Of a DNA stretch of 64,000 bases, positions 1 to 10,898 are shown piece after piece. Location of the stretch: positions 558,001-622,000 of the forward strand of contig LSRY02000019.1 in assembly GCA_001643675.2 (NCBI GenBank), in the 5' to 3' direction. The DNA comes from Monocercomonoides exilis (taxonomy: Eukaryota; Preaxostyla; Oxymonadida; Polymastigidae). The notes under the pieces were generated by a model. That model had not been told where the DNA came from. It made no database searches and saw nothing but the letters and a program-made list of their open reading frames with translations. Both the position numbers and the translations under genes were made by a program. The first letter of the stretch is position 1, and every line of letters starts with the position of its first letter.

Positions 1-242
1 GAATTTTACACATGCAATGATAAATATTATGGTTATATAAAATTTCTTTATTGATGAAATTTAAATAATTCAGTCGGTATTTTATAAATAAAGATTATTT
101 TCATTATTGATGATGTATAATGAACATTTTCATTGAATTTTCTACCAAATTGTATTTAATGAATGAATATAAATTCTATCATAATTTCATCAATAAAAAA
201 ATTTATATAACCATAATATTTATCATTGCATGTGTAAAATTC
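1..242. repeat. Inverted repeat (foldback), arms 1-60 and 184-242
   Basis: The first 60 bases of the window and the reverse complement of 184-242 agree almost base for base. I see one single-base length difference in an A run and one substitution. They are separated by about 123 bases. The left arm begins at the window edge, so it may continue outside. No open reading frame with recognisable content lies inside. It resembles a small non-autonomous foldback/MITE, but target duplications cannot be checked because the left flank is missing. Confidence 0.8.
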
Positions 243-928
243 ACTTGTATGTTTTTGCGTTTTGCAAAAAATATTTTTTTAGTTGTCCCATTGATAATGA
301 TTTTTCAAAAAAAATTATAGTTTTTTTTTCGTCAGAAGGAGCAAATTGCCGAAAATGAAAAATAACCAGAACAGTTTGCAACAAAGAAAAAATAAGTTAT
401 ATGTGTAAAAGATGAACTGAATCGTCATATTAAAATAGAAAAATTCATCAAAAGTCGGATTTTCAAAAATAAAAATTATTTATTTCTTCATTAATACTGC
501 ACAACAAATAAAAATTTGTACATGGTTTGATGTATTATATACTGTATATGAATGTATGTATTATCATAATTTAATTTTAGAAATTTGTCGACATATATGA
601 ATTTTAATAAAAAGTCCGGGTTTTAGAAAAATTCCCGGGTTTTAGAACGATGGTAATTCAAAAAATAAAAAATGTTAATGAAGTTATTCGAGAAAAGAAT
701 TTTCTATGCGAAGTGCTAAAAATGCTTGAAAATTCATATTTTTCCCCAAACAAAAAATAAAAAACCGCAAATGATGTTAAACGAATTAAAAACTTTTTTT
801 ATACGCAAAAAGCAAACAACATACTTAAAAATATTTATATAAAAAAAAATTCAAAAATTCATTTGAAAAAAGTCAAAAAAAATTGTTTTGAAAAACTGCT
901 GGATTACAATAAAAAAATATTTTGCCTA
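243..928. other. Gene-free AT-rich stretch
   Basis: AT-rich sequence with A/T runs. I see no supportable gene, RNA or repeat here. It lies downstream of the 3' end of the neighbouring minus-strand gene. Confidence 0.6.
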
Positions 929-2274
929 TTAATGAGAAGAGAAAATAGAAAGAAAAGGATGACGAACCCTTTCAGCTTGGTTTTTATGTTCTATGATATG
1001 CTCTTGATACTTTGAAAACCAAACCTGTGCTCCACATTGATCACATTCAATCTGAATATCTTCGTCAGCTTTCCCGCCTTCAATGCTTGTATTTTGAGGC
1101 TGTTCTGTTTCATTATATTCTTCTTTGTTATCTTTCTCAAGCACACTCTCTTCGGCAATTGTATTATCTTCTTCTTTTTCTTTTTGCTCTTCATTCTTAT
1201 CCTCTTTTTCAATATCTTCCTTCACATTTTCAACAGTTGACTGTTCCAAACTGGGTTCATTTTCATGAGGTACTGAGACTGATGGCGGCTGAGGAAATAC
1301 GATAGGTGGAGATAAAACCAATAAAGGAGGCTTTGGAGCCTCTGGCAAAGGCACATCAGCAACATTTTTAGAATCTTGAGCTTCTTTCTGAACCAATTCA
1401 GAAGCAATATTCGATTCCTTCGAAATTACTGGCTTTTGTTCATTTATTTCATTATCTCCAGAGTAGCTGGGATCTTCCTTCGTGATCTGTTTATCAGTAT
1501 CAAGACTTTTTAATGGCTGAATTAGAGGGTTTGACAAAGATATTGATTCCATAGACGTATCTAATGTAATTCCAGACTGTTCACTACGACTACTTTCAAC
1601 AAGCTTTGAATTCTCTTTATTAATAGATTCTGGCAGTTCATGCGAAGGTTGTGGAGATACTTCTGATTTATTATTAAAAGCATTTGTAGAAAAAGTAACT
1701 CGCGACAACTCTGAGACTGTTGTTTCAATTCCATCAAGCCTCCCTGTGAATTTTGATAAATTTTCATTCATTTTCTAAAAAAAAAAAGTAGTTTAAGTAA
1801 AACAGATATTCATTACATCAAAAAATTAGTTGAAATAAAAAAACTTGATTTATTTCTTCAATCATTCCATAGAGTTGATTAAATTTGTCATTATTAGTTG
1901 CATCAACAACTTTTTTATCATCCATCTCTTTCGGCAGATTGTTTGATGTTATTAAGTTATCAATGTGACGGACTAAATCATAATAAAACAACTTCAAATT
2001 TAGCAAATTAAAATAAAATATCCTAACCTATAACAGTGGCTAATTCATTTGATTGAGTTGATATAATTTCGAAATTTTCATTTGTTTTACCTTCCATCCG
2101 GTCATAAAATAATTTCACAAGTGAATTGTATAGATTCTGCAAGAAATCTTGATAAGAAGGAAACAATTTCTCAAAGTTTTCGTTAGAAATTGTCGATAAT
2201 GCTTCTTTATCCAAATTTAATTGTGATATCCAAGACATTTGCAAGTAAACAAAACAATAAATATTAAGACCCAT
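929..2274 (-). CDS. Coiled-coil protein with C-terminal C2HH zinc finger
   Basis: Three exons are inferred: about 2238 (or 2274) to 2028, 1972-1845 and 1774-929. The introns are 1973-2027 (GTTAG...TTTAG) and 1775-1844 (GTTTT...TTTAG), and both keep frame. The product is about 394 residues from the ATG at 2238, or 406 from the ATG at 2274. The N-terminal 140 residues are charged and helical. A long acidic Ser/Pro/Glu region follows. Near the C-terminus a finger reads C-x2-C-x11-H-x3-H (CDQCG to EHIIEH), which resembles ubiquitin-binding or C2H2-type single fingers. I do not recognise an orthologue. The finger suggests binding of ubiquitin, nucleic acid or protein. The exon joins are well supported by frame; the start and function are not. 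Confidence 0.7.
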
Positions 2275-2733
2275 TATATTTTGAAAAACGGAGAAATCTT
2301 GATTTCCACAAAAAAACCAAATATCGGAGAAATTCTGAATCGAATTTAATGAAATCAGTTCTTTCAGTGATTATCATTTTTATCAAATTATTTTTTTACC
2401 GAAACATCTTGAACGGAAAGGACATGAAAATCATCGATTCTCAAAAAAAAAAGAAAATAAAACATAAGTGCTATTCTTTTTTAAATGTTAATCTGATGGT
2501 AAAAAAAGTTCTTATATCATCCTTTGTTAAATTTCTCTTTGAAAATCAATTTTCCAGACAACAACCCATAATAAAGATGAGTCTAACGGTTTGTTTTATT
2601 TTAAAAATGATAAAAAACCTGTTTATGTTTAAAATGTTAAAAAAATATCAAACATTCTCCTTCTAACAAATATATGTAAAAAATTTTTGAAATTAAAAAT
2701 TCATTCATTCTAAATTTTGAATGAAAAAATTAG
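2275..2733. other. Intergenic region and unresolved 5' end of the MORN gene
   Basis: This separates the divergent zinc-finger and MORN genes. The ATTAG at 2729-2733 looks like a splice acceptor for the first visible MORN3 exon, so a short start-codon exon should lie here. I could not place it. Open frames in this stretch are AT-rich and lack a recognisable product. Confidence 0.45.
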
Positions 2734-4398
2734 GCGAAAGGAACAGGAGGAAGACCAAAAAGATGGCAGCTGGCTGACGAGGTTGCTACAATAATAACAT
2801 TTATTCATTTTATGAAATGTTAAACATATTTATTTGTTATTTAACTTTATTCTTTTATTTTTTGATATTCTACAAAAAGGCTGCTAAACGAAACGGAATA
2901 AGAAAAAGTATATTTTTTGGGAATGGAAAATATACAGGAGAATGGAAAGATAACATGAGACATTTTGAAGGAGTACAGGATTTTTCTGTATGGAGGAATT
3001 TTTCTTTTGATTTTTCTCAAAATTCTTTAAAAAAGGATGGATGCAAATATGTGGGAAACTGGGCATTTGATAAAGCAAAGTTTGGACATTAAATAAATTG
3101 CGTTATTTTATTTTTCTCTAGTGGACATGGATTGTTTTATATACCCTTTGGTATTGTTTTCTTTCTTTTGCTCTCTGTAGTGAAAGTCTCCGAACCAAAA
3201 TGATTTATTTTGAAATGTCTTTTTAAAGATCCTAAAGATCCACCAATTGAAGGAATGATTGTAGTGGAAGAAAAGTATGTTCTTAGATACGACGGTGAAT
3301 GGAAAGATAACGAAATGTGCGGCTATGGAACATATTACTATGATGATGGTTCAAGATATAAAGGACGTGTGATTCTAAATGAAAATTTATTCATTTCATT
3401 TCTTTTATTTGGAAACTAATTTAAACTTTTATTGTGTAGAATGGAAGTCTAACCAGAGAAGCGGATTTGGAGTCCAGTTCTATGCGAATGGAGATATTTA
3501 CAAAGGCGAGTGGGATGGAGACATCCGTAATGGAAGAGGGACGCTGTTTCGTAAGGACGGAAATATCCTCCAAGGAAACTGGTGCAATGATCTTGCACAC
3601 GGTTCCTGTGTATTTTTTACCCCGCTGAAGAAGCGTAAGCTTGTTGGGGAGTGGTACGAAGGAGTGCCCAAATGTGGTGTCTACGAAGAAGAGCTCGGGC
3701 CATTTCCTCAGCTGGAAGAAGAAGAAGAGGAGGAGAGGCGCGACGAGAAAGGAGGAGAAGCAAAAGCTGAAAGAGTTGATGATGAAGAGGCTCCTGTGAT
3801 TGAAAGAGATGGTGAAAGAAAAGTCGATGCATCCGAGGATGCAGAAGGAGAAATCAGTTCTTCGACTGCTTCATCTTCTCAACCATCAAGCTCTTCACAT
3901 GTTTCTTCATTGATCACAAGCGAGCTTCCGTCGCTTCCTCCGCTTCGTCTTGTTGATTCCGACGGTGTTATTGCAGAAGCTCAAAGAGAGGCTCGTGTCA
4001 ACTACATCCAGCGCTGCTACCCGTCAGTTGATGCAGAGGAAGTTGTTCGGCGGATGGAGGAAGGAGAGCTATTTGAAGACATCATGGCATCAATGGGTGT
4101 GATGCTGGGCACAACGAGCGGAGGAAGAGGTATAGATGGGAGAGAAAGCAGAGAAGGAAGCGGAAGAGGCTGGAGATCGCGAGGATTTGATGGTTCTGGA
4201 TCTGGATTTGGCCGAAGCAGTACAGGCGGAAGAGGAAGAGGAAGAGGAATAGGCGGAGGAAGAGGCGGAAGAAGAACAGGCGGTGCAGATGGGTTGGTGT
4301 GGAATGACATGTCAGTTAGGTTTGAAGGTGAGGGTGTTGCAACAATTCTGCCTGAAGTCACTTCCCAAACAATATTCACTAAATTTGGACCTCTTTAA
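2734..4398 (+). CDS. MORN3: MORN-repeat protein, MORN3-like
   Basis: Exons are 2734-2781, 2880-3079 (possibly with a small extra intron near 2990-3040), 3122-3150, 3229-3367 and 3440-4398. Introns 2782-2879, 3080-3121, 3151-3228 and 3368-3439 keep frame and reproduce the MORN3 layout. That layout is a W and an AKRNGIR segment, then MORN repeats (YTGEWKDN, YVGNW, YDGEWKDN, YKGQWKSN, YKGEWDGD). After an inserted acidic Glu-rich linker comes LRLVDSDGVIAEA, which matches the end of MORN3 in animals. MORN repeats bind membranes or act as scaffolds, and MORN3 is associated with sperm and ciliary structures. The roughly 200-residue acidic, Ser-rich and Gly/Arg-rich extension is not in the animal protein. 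The first coding exon is not resolved. Confidence 0.82.
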
Positions 4399-4793
4399 AG
4401 CAATAAAAATTTGATATGAAACCATTTTATTTTGAACAAGTTTCATCCATCTAGTATTTCTATTCCTGCATTTCACTTTTCTAACCTTTAAGAGTTTTAG
4501 TTTATAATTATATTGCTCTTTCATCCAAGTATCTATTCTTTTTCACCTCCTTTCTCAATTGACATTCATTTCACTTTTATTTACAAAAATTTAACAAATA
4601 CAACAATATTTTGCAATTTTTCTCTTTCAAAATGTATTTCAGCACGCTCAATATTTAGACTTGAAGGAACGAAAATAATATTTATCAAGATTGTCATAAA
4701 TCTTTTTTGCCTTTTCTCCACAAGTTCAGATTTGTAGACGAAATGAGGGGAAAGAGAAAAAGAAAGAAAAACACTTAATCCTTGAATGGAGTT
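4399..4793. other. Convergent intergenic spacer
   Basis: AT- and pyrimidine-rich spacer between the 3' ends of the MORN3-like and L8 genes. I see no gene in it. Confidence 0.6.
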
Positions 4794-5631
4794 TTATTCA
4801 TTCTTTGCTTGGACACGACCCAGACGACGACCTGTTCTACGGGCAGCAATAAGACCAATCTTCTGACCAGCTGGTCTGTTTCTGGCGACTGTTGTTGGGA
4901 CACCAATGTGTTGATGGTTACCACCACCATGAGGATGATCGACAGGGTTCATTGCAACACCACGCACTGCTGGCCATCCTCTACGCTTTGCCTTGTATTT
5001 GTGATAGCAAACACCAGCCTTCATGATTGGCTTCTCATTACGACCACCTCCAGCAACAATACCGATCATTGCACGGCATGATGAAGGAATAATCTTTTTT
5101 GAGCCTGATGGAAGACGAAGACGTGTCTTTCCTGTTTCGTGGTTGTGGCTAACAACGGCTGCAGAGTTTCCAGAGCAGCGAGCAAGAACACCACGGTCTC
5201 CTGCTTTTGATTCAACGTTGCAGATGACTGTACCTTCTGGCAGTGATGAAACTGGAAGAACATTTCCCACATCGATGGCAGCTGATAATATGAGAAAAAT
5301 TATTATAAATAATATCTTTAATCAACGATAAACTAAAAAATCAAAAAATACCTTTCTTTCCACAGTAAATGAATTGTCCTGTGTACATTCCTTCAGTAGC
5401 GATGAAAGTTGCATGTCTCTTCTTGTACTTATATGGGTGACGGAACTCAACAATTGCAAGAGGTGCTCCACGCCCTGGATCATGGATAATCCTTCTGACT
5501 ACACCCTTGATATATCCATGTTTCTCGGCATAATCAATAGCACGCAATTTTGCAGAACCTTTTCTGTTGTGAACGTGAGATTTGAATAAAGCACTCCCTC
5601 CTTTTCTTTGAGAACGAATAACGCGTCCCAT
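4794..5631 (-). CDS. RPL8: 60S ribosomal protein L8 (uL2)
   Basis: Exon 1 is 5631-5352 and exon 2 is 5281-4794. A 70-nt intron (5282-5351, GTATT...TCAG) splits the codon after CGKK, giving [12 protein letters not shown]. The product is 255 residues, close to the 257 of human L8. It starts [12 protein letters not shown] and contains the family signature [20 protein letters not shown] near the C-terminus. It includes the His that lies close to the peptidyl-transferase centre in uL2 proteins. It is a structural protein of the large subunit. The next upstream gene on the same strand is glucosidase II, and MORN3 converges on its 3' end. Identification is firm. Confidence 0.98.
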
Positions 5632-5907
5632 TCTTCTAAATAGTATTGTTCAAGAATAGTTAATAACAATTCATGAGTAAATATTGCAGAAATTATAATA
5701 ACTATCGAAAAAATGAAAAATGCACACGAAGTGGAAAAAAGGATATTCCCCGATTTAGATAAAGATCAGATAACAGATCACAATATTTTTTTTTCTCTTT
5801 TGAGGAATTTAAATACACTATTTGATGGAAATAACTTAAGTCAGATAAATAAAAAACAACGCAAAAAAAGAAATACAAAAATTTGTGCTTTTCGATATTT
5901 TTGATCA
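5632..5907. other. L8 upstream region
   Basis: 276-base spacer between the L8 start and the 3' end of glucosidase II. It should hold the L8 promoter. Short open frames here on both strands show no recognisable product. Confidence 0.5.
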
Positions 5908-8900
5908 TTAATCGAACAAAAATACCACCTTCCAAGCATCAAATGTCTTTGTGTAAAGCGGAAGATCAACCTCAAAGCCGACAGGATTTTCTTTTTTCTT
6001 TAACCCCCATTTTTCACTTCGTATGTTAGTTTTTAAAGTTGGGAACAATTCTGTCCAGCTGTCATTCTTGCCAAGGAAGAGTGCAGCGCGTGGGAGGATT
6101 TGACCAGAAGAATTCGATCTCCAAAAGCGAAGGGACAGGACTCGGCTGAGTCTGCGGATGGCCTTCCAGGAAGGAGGGGGCAGCGGGACGCGGTCAGACG
6201 GGGAAGAAGGCTGGTAGTCGATCGCGGGGAAGTCAAAGGGGTCAGCAAGAGGAGTTTGAAGTGGAAGAAGCTGGGAGCTGGCGCCGTGTGTCCTCGACGG
6301 AGGAGAGAAATCAGACAAGCTGTCCTCCTCCAAATAGCTCTGGACAGACTTCTCAAGCGCCTTCCGCATCTCCAGCTGATCGTCGCTGGCGTGTGCCGCA
6401 CGGCGAGCAGCGACCCATTCTGTGTTGCGCAGCTGCAGGTCAAACACAAACACCCTCGACGGCTTTTCTTTCTCTGCCTCGCGTTTCCCGTCCTGCTGAA
6501 TGAAATACTCCTTCAGCACACGCCGGATGCGTTGCACCGCTTCCGGTGGCAGCTTTATCGAGTCTTCTTCGTCTTTCGCGTCCAGATCGCTCGTCTCTTC
6601 ATCCAGCTTGTCTGTTGAAATGTTGACTTGGAAGAACCGCGTCTCAAATAATGCTTCTCTGTCAACCACTTCCCATGCGTGCGAATGGCCATCGTCAACA
6701 AACAGCGTGCCATGTGCCGCGCTGTCTGCCTCGTCCAGCGCCACACTGAACATCAGCGGCTTCGTCAGCATGTCGTACGTTGACGGTACACGCTCCATGC
6801 ACAGCGGAAGAATCGTCCCGCTCTTCTGGAAGACAGGAATTGCCTCTTTTGACACAGGAACATTCGTCACACCTGGCTTGTAGCATTCTCCTGTCCTGTA
6901 TTCATACCAGCACAGCGCAGGCTCTGGACATGTGTTCCCCTTGGCAGCCTGGCTGCTTGACGTGTTTGACTCCACAAACGGCTCAAGGAAGTTGTCTTGG
7001 CTTCCAGGCAGATAGGCAGAGATGGAGGAGACTGATGGCTTCAGCACTGGGCACACGAGAAGGGCACTGCCAAACATGTACTCATTGGCAAATGGTCCAG
7101 TTTGGCACAAGTTGACAGCTGTGTTGTCGTTGCTGAACTCCATCCACAGCGGGCGCATCATCGGAATCCCCGACACGGCAGCATCGAATGCGAGGGAGTA
7201 GATATACGGAATCAGCGCATACCGCTCATACAATGCACTGCGGATGATGCTTTTGTGCGGCTCTTGCTGCAAATAGGGCTCTCTTCTTGGAGACTCGTGG
7301 TGTGCATGCGAGCGGAAGAAAGGCTGGAAGATAGCGTTCTGATACCACCTGTCAAACAGCTCAGGGGTCGGGTTCCTGAAAAACCCGCCCACATCCGCAC
7401 CGACAAAGGAATAGCCACAAACCGAAAGCGACAGCAGCATCGGCACCGACGACTGCAGATGCTCCCACGTGGCGTCGTTGTCCCCCGTCCACATGGCTGC
7501 ATATCGGTGTGTCCCTGCAAAGAAGCTGCGCGTGAGGATGAACGGCCTCTCGCCCGGGTAGCGTGCAAAGTGGCCGAGGGCTGATGCCATCACGTGGTGG
7601 TGGCCATACACATTGTGCAGCTCAGCGTGCGTACGCCCGTTCAGATGCACCACGTTGCCTGGCACGACACCTTCCTCCACGTCAAACACCGTCGGCTCGT
7701 TCATGTCGTTCCAGTGGTGCAGAAAGGGAGTGGCGTGCGGGTAGTTCCCGACTTTGTGCAGCTCGGCCCACCACACCCGCACACTCTCGTTCAGGAAATC
7801 AGGGTAAGATGAAGTGCCGGGCCAGCAGTGGCCTTCGTAAGCAGGAAGCTTGCTGATGTTTTCGTTTGGTGAAAGAGAGCCATAAGTCCGTCTTAGCAGG
7901 AATCCCTTCTGCTGAGCTTGTTGATACACGTGGTAGCCCCATTCGACTTTCACGTGTGGATCGACAATTGTCACCAGACGCCTTCCACCTGAGCCAAAGG
8001 GAAGATAGTCTCCAGACGCACGGGGAGCTGAACGTGAAATGTTCATATGATTGATAAATGAAATGTTTTTATTAATAAAAAAATAAATAAATTAATAAAT
8101 AAATAATAAAATTCAAACAGTTTTCCATCTTTGGCCAAGTGCTCTTGCTGCGAGGGCCGCTCGCTAGCTCCATCATCATGCGTGTTGGGTTGGGGAAGTG
8201 AGGTGTGTCCCATGTGAAATACCTTTTCCCGTTTGTGTGCTCAATGTCCAGCCAGATGACATCCACAGGCATCTGCGCCTCGTCCATTTTGTTCGCCACC
8301 TCCAGCACTTCGCCTTCGGTGTAGTAGTTCCATCTGCACTGGTGGTACCCCAATGAGAAAAGAGGAGGCATCGCAGGCAACCCACATGCACAGCAGTACT
8401 CAGAAGTGACATCCTTTGGTGAAGGGCCAGGGAGGACGAGGAAATCCATTCGCCCACACTTTGACATGAAGTGCGCGCGGACGAATTCGCTAGATGAAAA
8501 GATAGGTTCAGAAGAATCAGGGGTAGAGGAAGGTGATTGAGGTGTTGCGAATGACTGGCCTGTTGAAGATTTATCAGCAGATAGATCGTCGTTCTTAGCA
8601 AGATGCACATATGTGTCTGCTCCATTCAGCCATAAAACTCCGGATGCTCTGCCTTTCTTTGAAAGAGAGCCGAGCATTGGAATAAAGCCATACAGTGGAA
8701 AGATGCTATTTGCTTCATATTCAAACACATCCATTGCATACAATCGGAGAGGTTCATCGAATTTACCATCTTTGGTGGCTGTCATTGGAAGAGAAAGAGA
8801 AGTTGACCGTTCAGGAAGCCCATACATCATTGAAACATCGGAAAATTCAAAGTCAAGACCAATTGCGCTGGGTGACATAACATCCAAAGAAGGTTCTGAG

Positions 8901-9418
8901 CCATCGGAAGATTTTGACAAAATTTGAGGTTCAAAGAAAAATAAATTATTTCTATTAATCTCTAAAACAACTCCAAATTGATTATGTAACTGCATGAAAA
9001 ATGTCTTTGGATATACTAAAAGTACATGGTTAGCGAATGAAATAGATATCAGGTTCGTTGTCTGTTGAACACGTATTTCAGCTCGTTTAATTGTGTTAAC
9101 AAGAATATTTGGTAATTCTATACGAGGATTTTTAACTTTATCTTCGTATGTGAAAAATCTGAAAATTCCTTTTTCAAAGAAGAGCAATGAAAAAGAAAGA
9201 TTCACTTTATTTTCTTTATCAATAAAACGGCCTTCAATAGCAGAATCCATCACAACAATTTCCGGATGCATTGAAAAACGCTGCAATGGACTCCTGGCTT
9301 GTATATTTTTTTGATAGAAATCTTGATTTTGATGCCAGTGGTATTTATTTCGATTTAACGAAAAAACTGATGAAAAAAGTGTTAAGATGAAAAACACTTG
9401 CGTTATTCTATGCGTCAT
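5908..9418 (-). CDS. GANAB: Glucosidase II alpha subunit (GH31)
   Basis: Two exons, 9418-8119 and 8027-5908, are joined across a 91-nt intron (8028-8118, GTTTG...TTCAG) to give about 1139 residues. It has an N-terminal signal peptide (MTHRITQVFFILTLFSSVFS). GH31 motifs are IWLDIEHTNGKRYFTWD, VDPHVK, HHWNDMNEP (nucleophile Asp near residue 541) and MWTGDN (acid/base Asp near 616), then GADVGGFF and FRSHAH. In the ER it trims the two inner glucoses from N-glycans in the calnexin cycle. As usual for the alpha subunit there is no HDEL signal, since retention depends on the beta subunit. Between the distal beta-sandwich strands lies an unusual charged insertion of roughly 200 residues (DNA about 6050-6600). 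The DNA is more GC-rich in the catalytic exon than in the flanks. Confidence is high for the alpha subunit over other GH31 enzymes. Confidence 0.95.
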
Positions 9419-9576
9419 AACAATGTTATTTAATTTGTTTTAAAAATATACTTGCAACATACTTCATTTACAAGAACCTGGCTTGATCAAATGAAAAAAG
9501 CAAACCATTATTAACTTCATTTTTGAATCTTATTTTCAAATAAAGAAAAAAAAAAAACTTAATTAAGTTTATATAT

Positions 9577-10867
9577 TCAAGGAGACTTAGAAACTAATGA
9601 AAAGGAAGAAACGACGTCCTGTTCCTTTGGCGGAGAAGGCGTCGGTGAAGGAGTTGGAGTTGGTGTTTCGGTGCAGTCAGTAGGAGAAAAAGAATTATTA
9701 GGATCAGCTGATGTGTCATCGTTAATGATATAATCAGGCGAAGGGAGATAAACAGGCTTTTTCTGAGTTGTGCGTGTGGAAGCCGGGAGCGACGGAGAGG
9801 CAGAGTTCGAATTGACATTCATACTCGAGCGAGCCGGGGAAGAAGGATCAGAGCCGAACACAGGGATTTTTGGGGGAGGGGATAAAGAATTGGCAGAAGA
9901 ATGGGGCGAAGGCGAGGCAGACAGCAGCGACGCTGTGGAAGATGTGGGCGAAGGGAGAGGGGTTGCGACGGGGGGGATGGTGAGTGAAGAGACTGGGACT
10001 GCAATGACAGTGGTAGAGAAGGAAGAGGAGGAGGGGGAGGAAGAAGAAGAGGAAGAAGAGGAGAGAGAAGAAGAGGAAGAAGAAGAAGAGAAAGAAGGAG
10101 AAGGAGAAGACAAGTTGGAAGGGATGTGCTGGGGGAGTGCGGGGAGAGTGACTGACGGAGACAGAGTGGAAGGGTGAGGAGCCAACGAGAAAGAAGACTG
10201 AGAGGGAGAAGAATAGAGAAGATGAGTTGGAGAGGAAGGAAAAGAAGGGAAAGGAGAAATGGCTGGGGTAGGCGAGGCAGCAGGGAGAGGAGTGGTGGGA
10301 GAGGTTTCTGGATCGTCGGAGGGGGTGTAGTCTTCTGGGGAATAGAGCTCTTTGAGGAGATGGGGCACACTCACTGGGGCACAGGCACCGCTGGATGAGG
10401 GAGAGAGGAGGAGAGGAGGAGGAGAGGAGGAGGAGAAGAAGAGAAGAAGAGAAGAAGAGAAGAAGAGAAGAAGAGAAGAAGAGAAGAAGAGAAGAAGAGG
10501 AAGAGGAAGAGAGGAAGAGAGGAAGAGAGGAGGAAGAATGAGGAAGAAGATGAAGGAAGAAGAATGAAGAATGAAGGTATATGAAAAAATCAAAGAAAAA
10601 GAATTTGAATTTATAAACAAACAAACAAACAACAAACAAACAAACAAATAGAAAGTTTAAATGAACAGCAAAGTAGAAAGACAATGATTTCATTGAATGA
10701 ACAAACCTGTCATTATTTGTGATGATAAGAGAAACATGCTGAGGAGGAACATAATCAAAGCGAGGGTTAATGATTGGAGGATCACCGCATTCAGCTGAAA
10801 GCAGAAGAAAAAGCGTAAACAACAATAAGGGATTAGAAAAATAACCAAGTCATAACAATAAAATAAC

Positions 10868-10898
<31 letters not shown>

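Noticed and set aside
120-320. 66-codon ORF inside the left foldback
   Set aside because: It is Phe/Ile/Lys-rich, spans the inverted repeat arm, and has no recognisable product.
5702-5935. Short ORFs on both strands between L8 and glucosidase II
   Set aside because: AT-driven composition, overlapping each other in the L8 upstream region, with no conserved motif.
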